From contig NZ_VFID01000002.1 in assembly GCF_006542425.1 (NCBI RefSeq), positions 1-64,000 of the forward strand: a DNA stretch of 64,000 nucleotides, in the 5' to 3' direction. This DNA comes from Pseudoxanthomonas sp. z9 (GTDB taxonomy: Bacteria > Pseudomonadota > Gammaproteobacteria > Xanthomonadales > Xanthomonadaceae). The notes beneath the pieces are model-generated. The model saw only the letters and a list, made by a program, of their open reading frames with translations. It was not told where the DNA came from and did no database searches. Positions 16,748 to 25,871 of the stretch are shown piece after piece. Each line of letters opens with the position of its first letter. Position 1 is the first letter of the stretch. The position numbers were made by a program, and so were the translations under genes.

Positions 16748-18829
16748 TCAACTAATCGTCCCCACCAGCTTCAACCGCTTGTCCTCCGGCACTTCGCTGT
16801 AGGACAGGACCGACAGCGTGGGGACGCTGTGGCGAACCAGCCGGGCCAGCGCGGCGCGGACGCCGCCGGGGACCAGCACCACCGCCGGCTCGCTGCGCGC
16901 GTCCTGCTGGGCGACGCAGTCGGCCAGGCTCTGGTGGAGCCGTTCGGCCAGGCCGGGTTCCAGCGCGGCGCCGGTGCCCTGCACGCTGTCCTGCAAGACA
17001 CGTTCCAGTTGCGGCGCCAGGGTGTAGACGGGAAGCTCCGGGGCCATGCCGGAGATTTCCTGGACGATGAAACGGCCCAGCGACGTGCGCACGGCGGCGG
17101 TGAGCGCGGCCGGATCCGGGTTCTGCGGGCCGAATTCGACCAGCGCCTCGACGATCCGGCGCAACTGGCGGATCGGCACGCGCTCGATCAGCAGGTTCTG
17201 CAGCACCCGCACCACCGTCGACAGGGTGAGCGTCTTGGGTGTCAGATCCTCGACCAGCTTGGGCGCGGTCTTGCCGAGGTTGGCGAGCAGTTGCTGCACC
17301 TCCTCGTGGCCCAGCAGTTCCGGCGCGTGCTCGCGGACCAGGTGTGACAGGTGGGTGGCGACCACGGTCGAGGCATCGACCACGGTGTAGCCCAGTGATT
17401 CGGCCATCGCGTGCTGGCCCGGGGTGATCCAGGTGGCGTCCAGGCCGAACGCGGGATCCCGCCCGGGGATGCCGTCGAGGGTGCCGAACGCGCCGCCGGG
17501 GTCCAGCGCCAGTTCGCGATCCGGATGAATCTCGGCGGTGGCCACCGGCACGCCGTGCACCAGCAGGCGATAACCATTGGAAGGCAGTTCCAGGTTGTCG
17601 CGGATGTGCACCGGTGGAATCAGGAAACCCAGATCCTGGGTGAGCTTGCGGCGCACCGCCTTGATCCGCGACATCAGTTCGCCGCCCTGGGCCTTGTCCA
17701 CCAGCGGAATCAGCCGGTAGCCGACCTCCAGGCCCAGCGGGTCCACCGGACGCACTTCATCCCAGGTCAGTTCGGCCTGCGGGTTGGACGGCGCGGGCAG
17801 CGCGGGATCGGCGCCCGCGGCGCTTTCGCCGCCGGCGCCGGGTTGTTGCTTCTTCCACAGTTTCCAGGCGATGTAGCCCAGCACCGCGGCCAGCGTCAAA
17901 AACACGACATTGGGCATGCCCGGGACCAGCCCGACCACGCCGATCAGGCTGGCGGCCACCGCCAGCGCCTTGTGCTGGCCGAACACCTGGCCCACCATCG
18001 CGTTGCCCATGTCCTGCGCGCGCGAGGCGCGGGTGACCAGCATCGCCACCGCCGAGGACACCAGCAGCGCCGGCAACTGCGCCACCAGGCCGTCGCCGAT
18101 CGACAGCAGGGTATAGATCTTGGCCGCCTCGCCGACCGGCAGGCCGTGCTGGAGCACGCCAATCGCCAGGCCGCCGACCAGGTTGATGAAGAGGATCAGG
18201 ATGCCGGCGATGGCGTCGCCGCGGATGAACTTGCTGGCGCCGTCCATCGCGCCGTAGAAGTCGGCTTCCTCGCGCACTTCCTCGCGCCGGGCCTTGGCTT
18301 CCTCGCGGGTCAGCAGGCCGGCGTTGAGGTCGGCGTCGATCGCCATCTGCTTGCCGGGCATCGCGTCCAGGATGAAGCGCGCCGACACTTCCGAGATGCG
18401 CCCGGCACCCTTGGTGATGACCACGAAGTTGATGATGGTCAGGATCGCGAACACCACCAGGCCGACCGCGAAGTTGCCGCCGACCACGAACTCGCCGAAC
18501 GCCTCGATGACCTTGCCGGCGGCACCGTGGCCGTCCTGGCCGTGCAGCAACACCACCCGGGTGGAAGCCACGTTGAGTGCCAGCCGCAGCATCGTGGTCA
18601 TCAGCAGCACGATCGGGAAGATGGTGAAGTCGAGCGGCCGGCGCACGTAGACCACCGCCAGCAGCACCACCAGCGAGATGGCGATGTTGAAACTGAAGAG
18701 CGCGTCCAGCACCGGCGGCGCCAGCGGGACGATCACCATCGCCAGCATCGCCAGCACGACCAGCGGCGCGCCCAGGCCGTGGCGCAGCATGTCCATCATC
18801 CGGGAGGTGGGGCTGGGCACCGCGCTCAT
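16748..18829 (-). CDS. flhA: Flagellar export apparatus protein FlhA
   Basis: 693 aa, the usual length. The N-terminal half has about eight membrane helices and the FHIPEP-type cytoplasmic loop (about residues 140-200, GRISEVSARFILDAMPGKQM). The C-terminal half is the cytosolic nonameric-ring domain that docks export chaperones. ATG at 18829 overlaps the flhB stop as ATGA. Part of flhB-flhA-flhF-flhG-fliA. Confidence 0.97.
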   Translation of the reverse strand: MSAVPSPTSRMMDMLRHGLGAPLVVLAMLAMVIVPLAPPVLDALFSFNIAISLVVLLAVVYVRRPLDFTIFPIVLLMTTMLRLALNVASTRVVLLHGQDGHGAAGKVIEAFGEFVVGGNFAVGLVVFAILTIINFVVITKGAGRISEVSARFILDAMPGKQMAIDADLNAGLLTREEAKARREEVREEADFYGAMDGASKFIRGDAIAGILILFINLVGGLAIGVLQHGLPVGEAAKIYTLLSIGDGLVAQLPALLVSSAVAMLVTRASRAQDMGNAMVGQVFGQHKALAVAASLIGVVGLVPGMPNVVFLTLAAVLGYIAWKLWKKQQPGAGGESAAGADPALPAPSNPQAELTWDEVRPVDPLGLEVGYRLIPLVDKAQGGELMSRIKAVRRKLTQDLGFLIPPVHIRDNLELPSNGYRLLVHGVPVATAEIHPDRELALDPGGAFGTLDGIPGRDPAFGLDATWITPGQHAMAESLGYTVVDASTVVATHLSHLVREHAPELLGHEEVQQLLANLGKTAPKLVEDLTPKTLTLSTVVRVLQNLLIERVPIRQLRRIVEALVEFGPQNPDPAALTAAVRTSLGRFIVQEISGMAPELPVYTLAPQLERVLQDSVQGTGAALEPGLAERLHQSLADCVAQQDARSEPAVVLVPGGVRAALARLVRHSVPTLSVLSYSEVPEDKRLKLVGTIS

Positions 18830-19956
18830 GCGGGCTTGCCCTCATCCACGTCCACCGCCGGCAGGTCCGGATGCTCGGCCAGGGTACCGTCGCGCCAGGC
18901 GCGCAACTGGTAGACGTAGGACAGGATCTGGGCGACGGCGGTATACAGTCTCACGGGGATCTCCCGGCCGAGTTGCCCTTCGCGATACAAGGCGCGTGCC
19001 AGTGGCGGCGCCGACACGATGGCGACCCGGTGCGCCTCGGCGACTTCGCGGATGCGCAGGGCGATTTCGTCCACGCCCTTGGCGACCATCCGCGGCGCGC
19101 CCATTTGGCCGGCCTCGTACTTCAGCGCCACCGCGTAGTGGGTCGGGTTGACCACGATGACGTCGGCGGTCGGCACTTCCTCGATCATCCGGCGCTGCGA
19201 CAGCTGGTGCTGCATCTGCCGGATCCGGCCCTTCACTTCCGGCCGTCCCTCGCTTTCCTTCAGTTCCTCGCGCAATTCCTGGCGGGTCATCTTCAGCTTC
19301 CGCATCCAGTTCCATTTCTGGTACGGGGCGTCGATGGCGGCCAGCAGCGCCAACGCGCCGGCGCAGGCCAGCAGCAGGCCGCCGGCGAATCCCATGCCGG
19401 TGCGCACGGCCTGCTCCAGCGGCATGGTCAGCAGCTCGCGCAGGGAATTCAGGCCCAGCTTCAGGCTCAGGCCAGCGGCCAGGCCGATGAAGACCACGCG
19501 CAGCAGCGACTTCAGCAGTTCGGCCACGCTCTCGGCGCCATACAGGCGCTTGAGCCCGGCCATCGGGCTGAGCCGCTTCAGATCCGGTGTCAACGCCTTG
19601 CCGGAGAACTGCAATCCACCCATCAGCACCGGGCCGAGGAAGCCGGCCAGCAGGCACAGCCCGATCATCGGCAGCATCACCCACAGCAGTTGCAGCAGCA
19701 GGCTGCCGACGTGGCCGAACAACTGGTCCGGATGCTTGAACAGCTGGGGATCCGGGCTGAGCGCGATCTTCATCCAGCCCAGCGAGCCGCGCGCCAGCGG
19801 CATGGCCATGGTCAGCAGCGCGATCACGCCGGCGCCGAACACCGCCGCCGTCGCCAGCTCGCGCGAACGCGGGATGTTGCCCTGTTCGCGGGCCTCGCGC
19901 AGGCGTTTTTCACTGGGCTGTTCTGTGCGTTCGCCGCTTTCGTCCTGTTCGGCCAT
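18826..19956 (-). CDS. flhB: Flagellar export switch protein FlhB
   Basis: 376 aa. Hydrophilic N-terminus (GERTEQPSEKRLREAREQG), four membrane helices, and a cytoplasmic domain with the autocleavage motif NPTH at residues 270-273, which controls the switch from rod/hook to filament substrates. ATG at 19956 chosen because MAEQDESGERTEQPSEKRL is the family's N-terminus; a longer frame adds 12 unrelated residues. A sigma-54 promoter lies 32-47 bases upstream. Confidence 0.96.
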   Translation of the reverse strand: MAEQDESGERTEQPSEKRLREAREQGNIPRSRELATAAVFGAGVIALLTMAMPLARGSLGWMKIALSPDPQLFKHPDQLFGHVGSLLLQLLWVMLPMIGLCLLAGFLGPVLMGGLQFSGKALTPDLKRLSPMAGLKRLYGAESVAELLKSLLRVVFIGLAAGLSLKLGLNSLRELLTMPLEQAVRTGMGFAGGLLLACAGALALLAAIDAPYQKWNWMRKLKMTRQELREELKESEGRPEVKGRIRQMQHQLSQRRMIEEVPTADVIVVNPTHYAVALKYEAGQMGAPRMVAKGVDEIALRIREVAEAHRVAIVSAPPLARALYREGQLGREIPVRLYTAVAQILSYVYQLRAWRDGTLAEHPDLPAVDVDEGKPA

Positions 19957-19987
19957 GGCGCTGCGTCGGGAAAACCGACCACCACGC

Positions 19988-20003
19988 TGCAAGTCCCGTT
20001 CCA
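19988..20003 (-). promoter_or_regulatory. Sigma-54 promoter of flhB-flhA(-flhF-flhG-fliA)
   Basis: Minus strand TGGAACGGGACTTGCA, against TGGCACG-N4-TTGCA with correct GG-GC spacing. Predicted leader about 20 bases with no clear ribosome site. Confidence 0.75.
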
Positions 20004-20079
20004 GTCCGGCGACGGGAAACGGACCTCGCCCCGGTCACCGTGCCACTTCCGAAGATCGGGGGAGCGGCCTGGGCGAGGA

Positions 20080-21060
20080 TCAGAACAGGTCTTCGGCGAT
20101 CACGTAGCTGTCGCGGCCGTTGGACTTGGCCCGGTACAGGGCGGCGTCGGCGCGCGAGAACCAGTCGTGCCAGTCGCGTTCGTGGCCAAGCAGGGCACCG
20201 CCCAGCGAGATGGTGATGCGTCCGCCCGGCCCGCGCAGGGACGCGCGCACCGCCTTGCGCAGGCGTTCGGTGGCCGACTCCAGTTCATCGCGGCTGGAGA
20301 CCTTCAGCAGCACCACGAATTCCTCGCCGCCGAACCGGTAGACTTGGTCGTCCTTGCGCATCTCGAAACGCAGGATCGAGGCCAGGTCGGCGATGGCCTC
20401 GTCGCCGGCGGCGTGGCCATAGAGGTCGTTGACCTCCTTGAAGTGATCCAGGTCCAGCACGATCAGTCCGTACCGCCCGCGGCCCAGCGTCTGCTGCTCC
20501 AGGGCGTGGGTGAGCGCGCGCTCCATCATCCGCCGGTTGGGCACGTTGGTCAGCGCGTCCAGCGAGGCCAGTTCCTGCAGCTCGACCCGGTCGTCCTGGC
20601 TGCGGGTGGCGAAGATGTAGGAGAACAGCGCGGTCAAGGCCGCGGTCACCAGGGTGGACACCGCATGGAACACGTCCGGGAACACCCCCGGCAGCAGGCA
20701 CAGCACCACCAGCATCACCAGGCCGGCGCCCAGCGCCAGCCGGCGGTCGGCGAGGAAGAAGTTGGTCAGCAGGACCAGGTAGAGCCAGGTGATGGCGATC
20801 GGGCCGATCAGCCAGACCGCCAGCAGGCAGGCGCTGGAGTTGAGCAGGCACAGCAGATTGCCGGCGCGGGCGCTGTTGCCGCTGTTCCGGGCATAGACCA
20901 CCACGCTGAAAATGGCCGCCGCGATCACCCCGTCCACCGCCAGCGCCAGGAAATTGCCGTGCAGCCAGCGGTAGATCGCGAAGGCGGCGATCACCACGGT
21001 CGTGGTCACGCCCAGCAGGGTGATCAGTTCCAGGCGGATGTCGCGGTTCTTTGAGGTCAT
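20080..21060 (-). CDS. Membrane diguanylate cyclase (GGDEF protein)
   Basis: Makes cyclic di-GMP from GTP; 326 aa. About six membrane helices (residues 10-150) followed by a GGDEF domain. The active-site motif is GGEEF at 244-248 and an inhibitory site RKDD at 235-238 sits exactly five residues before it, so product inhibition is expected. The ATG at 21060 is used; an upstream alternative at 21123 would lie at the promoter. It is monocistronic behind a sigma-54 promoter, placing it in the flagellar RpoN/FleQ regulon. Confidence 0.94.
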   Translation of the reverse strand: MTSKNRDIRLELITLLGVTTTVVIAAFAIYRWLHGNFLALAVDGVIAAAIFSVVVYARNSGNSARAGNLLCLLNSSACLLAVWLIGPIAITWLYLVLLTNFFLADRRLALGAGLVMLVVLCLLPGVFPDVFHAVSTLVTAALTALFSYIFATRSQDDRVELQELASLDALTNVPNRRMMERALTHALEQQTLGRGRYGLIVLDLDHFKEVNDLYGHAAGDEAIADLASILRFEMRKDDQVYRFGGEEFVVLLKVSSRDELESATERLRKAVRASLRGPGGRITISLGGALLGHERDWHDWFSRADAALYRAKSNGRDSYVIAEDLF

Positions 21061-21118
21061 CCCGGTCAGGGTCTGGCGCCCGGTGGCGCCCGCATCGTGA
21101 TTTCGTCGTCTTTCCCGA

Positions 21119-21134
21119 AGCAAGTCTAGTGCCG
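21119..21134 (-). promoter_or_regulatory. Sigma-54 promoter of the diguanylate cyclase gene
   Basis: Minus strand CGGCACTAGACTTGCT; invariant GG and GC with the correct 10-base spacing. Start of transcription expected about 48 bases before the ATG. Confidence 0.72.
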
Positions 21135-21194
21135 GAATTCCGACTTCGGGTGAAGCCCGTCAAGGAATCGTTGCCGGCCCGCCGGATAGCCCTC

Positions 21195-21328
21195 GTAGGA
21201 GCGACGTCAGTCGCGACCGGAACCCCGGCATCACGGAACCGCCACCCCAGGATGCGCCGCCCTTGTGGGAGCGACGTCAGTCGCGAAGGGCGGCCGGCAT
21301 CCCGAATCGCGACTGACGTCGCTCCCAC
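21195..21328. repeat. GTAG-type REP palindromes (three copies)
   Basis: Direct copies at 21195-21217 and 21265-21286 and an inverted copy at 21307-21328. The second and third form a long hairpin. Lies between the diguanylate cyclase promoter and the 3' end of the next minus-strand gene. Confidence 0.85.
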
Positions 21329-21348
21329 ACCTCAAGAGAGGGGGCGGT

Positions 21349-22125
21349 TCAGCGGGCAGGAATCAGGCTCAGGTCGGCGCGGTAGTCCCAGGTCTCGGTT
21401 TCCGCCGACAGCACCGCGGTGGCCAGCGCGGCGGCCGCGTCCGCTGCCCGTGGATCGCGGGACCCGGCGAGCAGGGCGTCCAGGCTGCCGTCGCCTCGGT
21501 CATGGTCCTGCCAGTCGCGCAGCGCGACCAGATGCAGATAACCGGGCGCATCGCCACTGACGGGCTCGTACCAGCTGTGTGCCGGCGCATCGGCTGGCAG
21601 CGCCGCGCGGGCGATCCGGACCGCTTGTTCGAACCCCGCGCGCGCACCGGGCCGGACCGCGTAGCGGGTGACCAGCAGACGGGGCGAAGGCTGCCAGCGT
21701 TCCAGCGGGAAGCCGCTGCTCAGATCCCGCCGCAACCGGTAGCTGGCGCGCAGCGCCGGTTCCACGAACGGGGTGACGTTGCGCGCGGCGTCGGCGCCGT
21801 CGCCGGCCGGATCGACGCGCCGGTCGAACGCCGCGAACGGGGCGCCGAAGCTGCCGTCGACGAACATCCCGGCGCGCTTGCCGTCGCTGACATACCAGCC
21901 GTACCACACCAGCGGATCTCCCGCCTGCCGGTGCCACGCCAGATGGCGGCGATAACCCTCGTCGAAGGCTTCACGCTGGCCGGCCTTGGGCCAGTAACCG
22001 AACAGATGGGCAGCATCGCCACTGTCGCGGGTGGACACCGCCGGACTGGCGGCGGAAGCGGCGTGGGCGGTGGGCAACAGCGCAGCCAGCAGCAGGCAGG
22101 CGGACAGCAATCGCATGGCGGGCAT
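21349..22125 (-). CDS. Uncharacterised secreted protein
   Basis: 258 aa with an N-terminal export signal (RLLSACLLLAALLPTAHA, cleaved after AHA). The Cys lies before the hydrophobic core, so it is not a lipoprotein box. ATG at 22125 or 22116 are both possible. The mature part has two similar segments (WPKAGQREAFDEGYRRHLAW and YAVRPGARAGFEQAVRI), as in two tandem ferredoxin-like (dimeric alpha-beta barrel) units; this is only an impression. Divergent from a LysR regulator, which may control it. Function unknown. Confidence 0.75.
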   Translation of the reverse strand: MPAMRLLSACLLLAALLPTAHAASAASPAVSTRDSGDAAHLFGYWPKAGQREAFDEGYRRHLAWHRQAGDPLVWYGWYVSDGKRAGMFVDGSFGAPFAAFDRRVDPAGDGADAARNVTPFVEPALRASYRLRRDLSSGFPLERWQPSPRLLVTRYAVRPGARAGFEQAVRIARAALPADAPAHSWYEPVSGDAPGYLHLVALRDWQDHDRGDGSLDALLAGSRDPRAADAAAALATAVLSAETETWDYRADLSLIPAR

Positions 22126-22266
22126 CCGGCGAAGGGGAAGGGGAAGGGCGACAGCCTAGGCCGGACGCGCGCCCCCGGCCATTTCAAATCCCGGCGTCGC
22201 CATTCAATGACATGGAATGATCGCGCCCGGCTTACCATCGGCGTTCCTTCCGCTTTCCTCCGGCCG

Positions 22267-23121
22267 ATGCTTCCCGATTTCCGTCGTCTCGCCGTGTTCC
22301 GCACCGTGGTCGCCGAGGGCGGCGTCAACGCCGCCGCGCGCAGTCTGCACAAGTCGCCCTCGGCCGTGACCTACGATCTGCAGCAGCTCGAGCGCCAACT
22401 CGGCACGCCGCTGTTCCGGCGCAGCGGCAGCCGGTTGGTGCTGACCCCGCGCGGGCGGGTGCTGGCCGCCTCGATCGAGCGCGCCTATCTGGATCTGGGC
22501 CAGGCCTGGCAGAACGTGCGCGAGGATGTCGCCGCCGAACCACTGCGGGTGGCCTGCGTGTCCGGCTTCGGCCGGTACCGGCTGGTGCCGCGCCTGCTGT
22601 CGCTGCTGCCGCCCGAGCGCCCGCTGGAAGTGCTGTTCCGCACCGCCAGCCAGGTGCTGGCCTTGCTGGAAACCGGACGGGTGGCGCTGGGCGTGAGCTA
22701 TCGCCCGCTGGTGACCGCCGGCATCGCCTCGGTGCCGTTGGGCGAGGAGGAATTGGCGCTGGTCGGCCCCAAGGCGCGACGCGCCACGCCCGGTGCTGCG
22801 CAGATCGCCTCGTTGCCGTTCGTGACCTACGAGGAGTTCGACTACGTGTTCTTCCGCTGGTTCGAAAGCCAGCAGTTGCCGCTGCCGGCACGCTGGCACC
22901 GCAGCGATCATTTCGACGAACTGGAGGAAGCACTGGAGAGCGTGGCACAGGGCCGCGGATGGTCGATCGTCCCGCTGGATTCGGCGCTCGGCACTGCCTA
23001 TCGCTCGCGGGTGCGCGTGCATCGGCTCTCGAAGCCGTGCTTGAACGAGGTGCACCTGATCGGACGGGAGCGGGATTTGCGCAGCGAGGACGCCGCCTTG
23101 CTGCGCAGGGCGGCGGCGTAG
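22267..23121 (+). CDS. LysR-family transcriptional regulator
   Basis: 284 aa. N-terminal winged helix-turn-helix (residues 5-65, GGVNAAARSLHKSPSAVTYD and QQLERQLGTPLFRR) and a LysR substrate-binding domain (about 90-280). ATG at 22267 gives the standard N-terminus; the open frame extends far upstream but only as a shadow of the opposite gene. Transcribed away from the secreted-protein gene across a 141-base gap. Ligand unknown. It interrupts the flagellar cluster with the only plus-strand gene in the first 48 kb. Confidence 0.93.
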   Translation: MLPDFRRLAVFRTVVAEGGVNAAARSLHKSPSAVTYDLQQLERQLGTPLFRRSGSRLVLTPRGRVLAASIERAYLDLGQAWQNVREDVAAEPLRVACVSGFGRYRLVPRLLSLLPPERPLEVLFRTASQVLALLETGRVALGVSYRPLVTAGIASVPLGEEELALVGPKARRATPGAAQIASLPFVTYEEFDYVFFRWFESQQLPLPARWHRSDHFDELEEALESVAQGRGWSIVPLDSALGTAYRSRVRVHRLSKPCLNEVHLIGRERDLRSEDAALLRRAAA

Positions 23122-23308
23122 ACGGGGCTTTCGCCATCGTGTTGCCCGTTGGACATCGACGGCGTTCCTCCGCGGCTCCTGCTCTGTTTTTTGCTTGGGT
23201 TCCCGAACCCCGACGCAAGCGCGCCAAGGTGAAGCGCCCCTGGCAATCACGCGCGGCGGCACCCGATATCGATGACGCTTGAAAGAAGGCAAAAGCAAAG
23301 GCCAGGGC

Positions 23309-23330
23309 AGCGGAGCGAGCTCCGCTCTAC
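23309..23330. repeat. GTAG/AGCGGAGC-type REP at the fliR stop codon
   Basis: AGCGGAGCGAGCTCCGCT palindrome (23309-23326) followed by CTAC. On the minus strand this reads GTAGAGCGGAGC, and its TAG is the fliR stop codon. Confidence 0.85.
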
Positions 23331-24118
23331 GGCGTCAGCTGCCGCGCCGCATCGAAGGTCTGGTCGAAGATGCGCTGTACCGGCGGTCCCAGTTCCCCCG
23401 ACAACAGCGCCAGCAGGAATAGTCCCAACAGCAACGCGGTCGGCAGGCCCAACTGGATCGGATTGAGCGCCGGTGCCGCGCGGCCCAGCACGCCGAATGC
23501 CAGATTCACCGCCAGCATCGCCACCATCACCGGCAACGCCAGGCTCAGGGCCGCGCGCAGGATCTGCATGAAGAACGCCGGTGCGACCTGCAGCACCGCC
23601 TGGGGATCCGGCAACGCGGTGCCGATCGGCAGCGAGTGATAGCTGTCGACCAGCAGCGCCACCAGTGCGAGGTGCCCGTTGAGGGTGAAGAACACCAACC
23701 CGAAGGCCAGGTAGAACCACTGGCCGACCACGCCGGAATTGACACCGCGCAGCGGGTCCGACATCTGCGCGAAGGCCAGGCCGGTGCCCTGCGAGATCAA
23801 TTCACCGGCCAGCGCACCGGCTTCGAACGCCAGCCGCAGCAGGAAGCCGATGCAGGCGCCAACCGCCAGCTCGCGCGCGGCCGTCAACACGTTGGCCGAA
23901 TCGAAGGCGATCTGGGTGGGCGGCGACGGCAGCATCGGCGCCAGCGCCAGCGACAGCGCGCCGGCGAGGATCACCCGCACCCGTACCGGCACCGCGCGGG
24001 TACCGACCAGCGGCATCGCCATCAGCATCGCGCCGGTGCGCAGCATCACCCACAGCAGCGTGGTGATCAGGCCGAACGCCTGCTGCCCATCGATGACCAT
24101 CTGGGTGGCGGCATTCAT
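23327..24118 (-). CDS. fliR: Flagellar export apparatus protein FliR
   Basis: 263 aa, very hydrophobic (about six membrane helices), part of the FliP-FliQ-FliR export gate. Conserved GELISQGTGLAFAQMSDP and the Pro-rich C-terminal region are visible. The coding sequence ends exactly where a REP palindrome begins, and the palindrome supplies its TAG. Last gene of fliLMNOPQR. Confidence 0.95.
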   Translation of the reverse strand: MNAATQMVIDGQQAFGLITTLLWVMLRTGAMLMAMPLVGTRAVPVRVRVILAGALSLALAPMLPSPPTQIAFDSANVLTAARELAVGACIGFLLRLAFEAGALAGELISQGTGLAFAQMSDPLRGVNSGVVGQWFYLAFGLVFFTLNGHLALVALLVDSYHSLPIGTALPDPQAVLQVAPAFFMQILRAALSLALPVMVAMLAVNLAFGVLGRAAPALNPIQLGLPTALLLGLFLLALLSGELGPPVQRIFDQTFDAARQLTP

Positions 24119-24191
24119 CCGCGCATCCCCGCCGGGTTGTCAACACATTCGGCAGGCCGCCACCGTGGAAAAACCAGAACGGCACCCGGAC

Positions 24192-24233
24192 ATTCCCCCC
24201 TTTGAAAAAGGGGGGGCAGGGGGGGATTCCCCC
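24192..24233. repeat. Poly-C/poly-G hairpin between fliQ and fliR
   Basis: CCCCCCTTTGAAAAAGGGGG palindrome followed by GGGGGATTCCCCC. Same family as the inner blocks of the elements at 6177-6322 and 13220-13453, here without heptad arms. Confidence 0.75.
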
Positions 24234-24262
24234 GCGATGCCTGGCCCACCGTCACCACCGCC

Positions 24263-24532
24263 TCACCCAATCAGATGCGGCAAGCGCTGGAACAGCGCCG
24301 TGGTGTACTCCACCAGCGTCCCCATCAGATAGCTGCCGGTGGCGAACAGCGCCGCGGTCAGCGCGATGGCCTTGGCGACGAACGCGATGGTCGGCTCGTT
24401 CAACTGCGTCGCCGCCTGGATCACGCCAATCACCACGCCGACGATCAGCACCACCAGCAGCAGCGGCCCACCCACCCACAGCGCGATTTCAAGGCCACCA
24501 CGCAGTTCGGTCAATGCGGTTTCGGGAGTCAT
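24263..24532 (-). CDS. fliQ: Flagellar export apparatus protein FliQ
   Basis: 89 aa, two membrane helices (about 15-38 and 52-76). Standard FliQ: TPETALTELRGGLEIALWVG and QAATQLNEPTIAFVAKAIAL. The upstream region to fliP is filled by a heptad repeat element ending about six bases before the ATG; no Shine-Dalgarno is visible. Confidence 0.95.
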   Translation of the reverse strand: MTPETALTELRGGLEIALWVGGPLLLVVLIVGVVIGVIQAATQLNEPTIAFVAKAIALTAALFATGSYLMGTLVEYTTALFQRLPHLIG

Positions 24533-24537
24533 TGTCT

Positions 24538-24636
24538 ACGGGAATCGGGAATGGGGAATAGGGAATCGGTGTGCGAGAAATCAGGCTGTCGGGAAGTCGC
24601 TCTTGCGATTCTCCATTCCCGATTCCCCATTTCCGG
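24538..24636 (-). repeat. Heptad hairpin element between fliP and fliQ
   Basis: Fills almost the entire 104-base gap. In transcript order: fliP TAG, then AAATGGGGAATCGGGAATGG (+ strand about 24611-24632), a middle of about 40 bases, then the C-rich arm (+ strand 24539-24567), then the fliQ ATG. Confidence 0.82.
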
Positions 24637-25461
24637 CTAGTTGAAGCTCGCCGCCAGCGAGCCGACGATCAGGACCCAGCCGTCGACCAGCACGAACAGC
24701 AGGATCTTGAAGGGCGCCGAGACGAGCATCGGCGAGAGCATCATCATGCCCATCGACATCAGCACGCTGGCCACGACCAGGTCGATGATCACGAAGGGGA
24801 TGAAGATCAGGAAGCCGATTTCGAACGCGGTCTTCAGTTCGCTGGTCATGAAGGAGGCGACCACGATCGGGAACGGCACATCGGCCGGACTCGCGTAGCT
24901 GGCGTGGCCGGCCATGCCGGCGAAGGTCATCAGGTCGGTTTCACGCACCTGCGCGAGCATGAAGTCGCGCAGCGGGCCGGTGGTCAGGGTCCAGGCGGTG
25001 CCGAAGTCGATCTGGCCGTCCAGATAGGGCGCCATGCCCTGCGCCCAGGCCTTCTCGCCCACCGGCATCATCACCAGCATGGTCAGGAACAGGGCCAGGC
25101 CCACCAGCACCTGGTTGGACGGGGTCTGGCCGGTGCCCAGCGCCTGCCGCAGCAGGCCGAGCACGATGATGATGCGGGTGAACGCGGTCATCGCCAACAG
25201 GATCGACGGGATCAGGGTGATCGCCGTCATCAGCAGCAGCGTCTGCAGCGGCAGGCTGACGTTGCGATCGCCAATCTGGCCGACGTTGACGTCTGGCAGC
25301 GTGGGCAGGGTCGGCTTGCCCGGCGGCGTGGGCGCGGCGGTATTCGCGGCGACGGGCGTCGCGGGTGCCGCCGCGGCCTGCGCGTTCTGCGCGAAGGCCA
25401 GCACCGGCGCGGCCAGCAGCCACAGGCACAACAGGAAGGGCAACAGGCGACGCATCGTCAT
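24637..25461 (-). CDS. fliP: Flagellar export apparatus protein FliP
   Basis: 274 aa with a cleavable signal peptide (MTMRRLLPFLLCLWLLAAP to AFAQ), as usual for FliP, then four membrane helices of the export gate. Conserved ILLAMTAFTRIIIVLGLLRQ and PFKILLFVLVDGW. ATG at 25461 overlaps the fliO stop as ATGA; 25455 is an alternative ATG. Confidence 0.96.
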   Translation of the reverse strand: MTMRRLLPFLLCLWLLAAPVLAFAQNAQAAAAPATPVAANTAAPTPPGKPTLPTLPDVNVGQIGDRNVSLPLQTLLLMTAITLIPSILLAMTAFTRIIIVLGLLRQALGTGQTPSNQVLVGLALFLTMLVMMPVGEKAWAQGMAPYLDGQIDFGTAWTLTTGPLRDFMLAQVRETDLMTFAGMAGHASYASPADVPFPIVVASFMTSELKTAFEIGFLIFIPFVIIDLVVASVLMSMGMMMLSPMLVSAPFKILLFVLVDGWVLIVGSLAASFN

Positions 25462-25862
25462 TTCTCTTTGCGCAGGCGCTTGGCCAGCAGTTCGGCGAAG
25501 TTGGGCAGGGGCTGCACCGGCACCGGCGGCAGCGGTTCGGGCAGGCGATGCAGGTGGGCGATGCCGCCCGGGCTCACGCCCAGCAGAAGTTGTTCGCCGC
25601 CGATCTCGACCACCAGCAGGCGCTCCTTGGTGCCGACCGACAGGCTGGTGACGATCCGCAGCTGATCGTTCGGGCGCAGGCCCAGGCCGGCGCCGGGCAG
25701 GCGCTTGAGCAGCCAGGCCAGGCCGAGGATCAGGCCCAGCACCAGGACCAGGCCGACCAGCGCGCCGCCGATGCCGGGCGTGGCCGGCGCGGCGTGGCCA
25801 ATCTTCTGCGCGGGCGTGGCGGCCGTGGCCGCGGCGGCGATCAGGGGAAGCGGAAACGACAT
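25458..25862 (-). CDS. fliO: Flagellar assembly protein FliO
   Basis: 134 aa, one membrane helix (about 32-52, VGLVLVLGLILGLAWLLKRL) and a small cytoplasmic domain (RIVTSLSVGTKERLLVVEIG). FliO assists assembly of the FliP ring. Nine bases after fliN, four-base overlap with fliP. Confidence 0.9.
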   Translation of the reverse strand: MSFPLPLIAAAATAATPAQKIGHAAPATPGIGGALVGLVLVLGLILGLAWLLKRLPGAGLGLRPNDQLRIVTSLSVGTKERLLVVEIGGEQLLLGVSPGGIAHLHRLPEPLPPVPVQPLPNFAELLAKRLRKEK

Positions 25863-25871
25863 GAGGACGGC

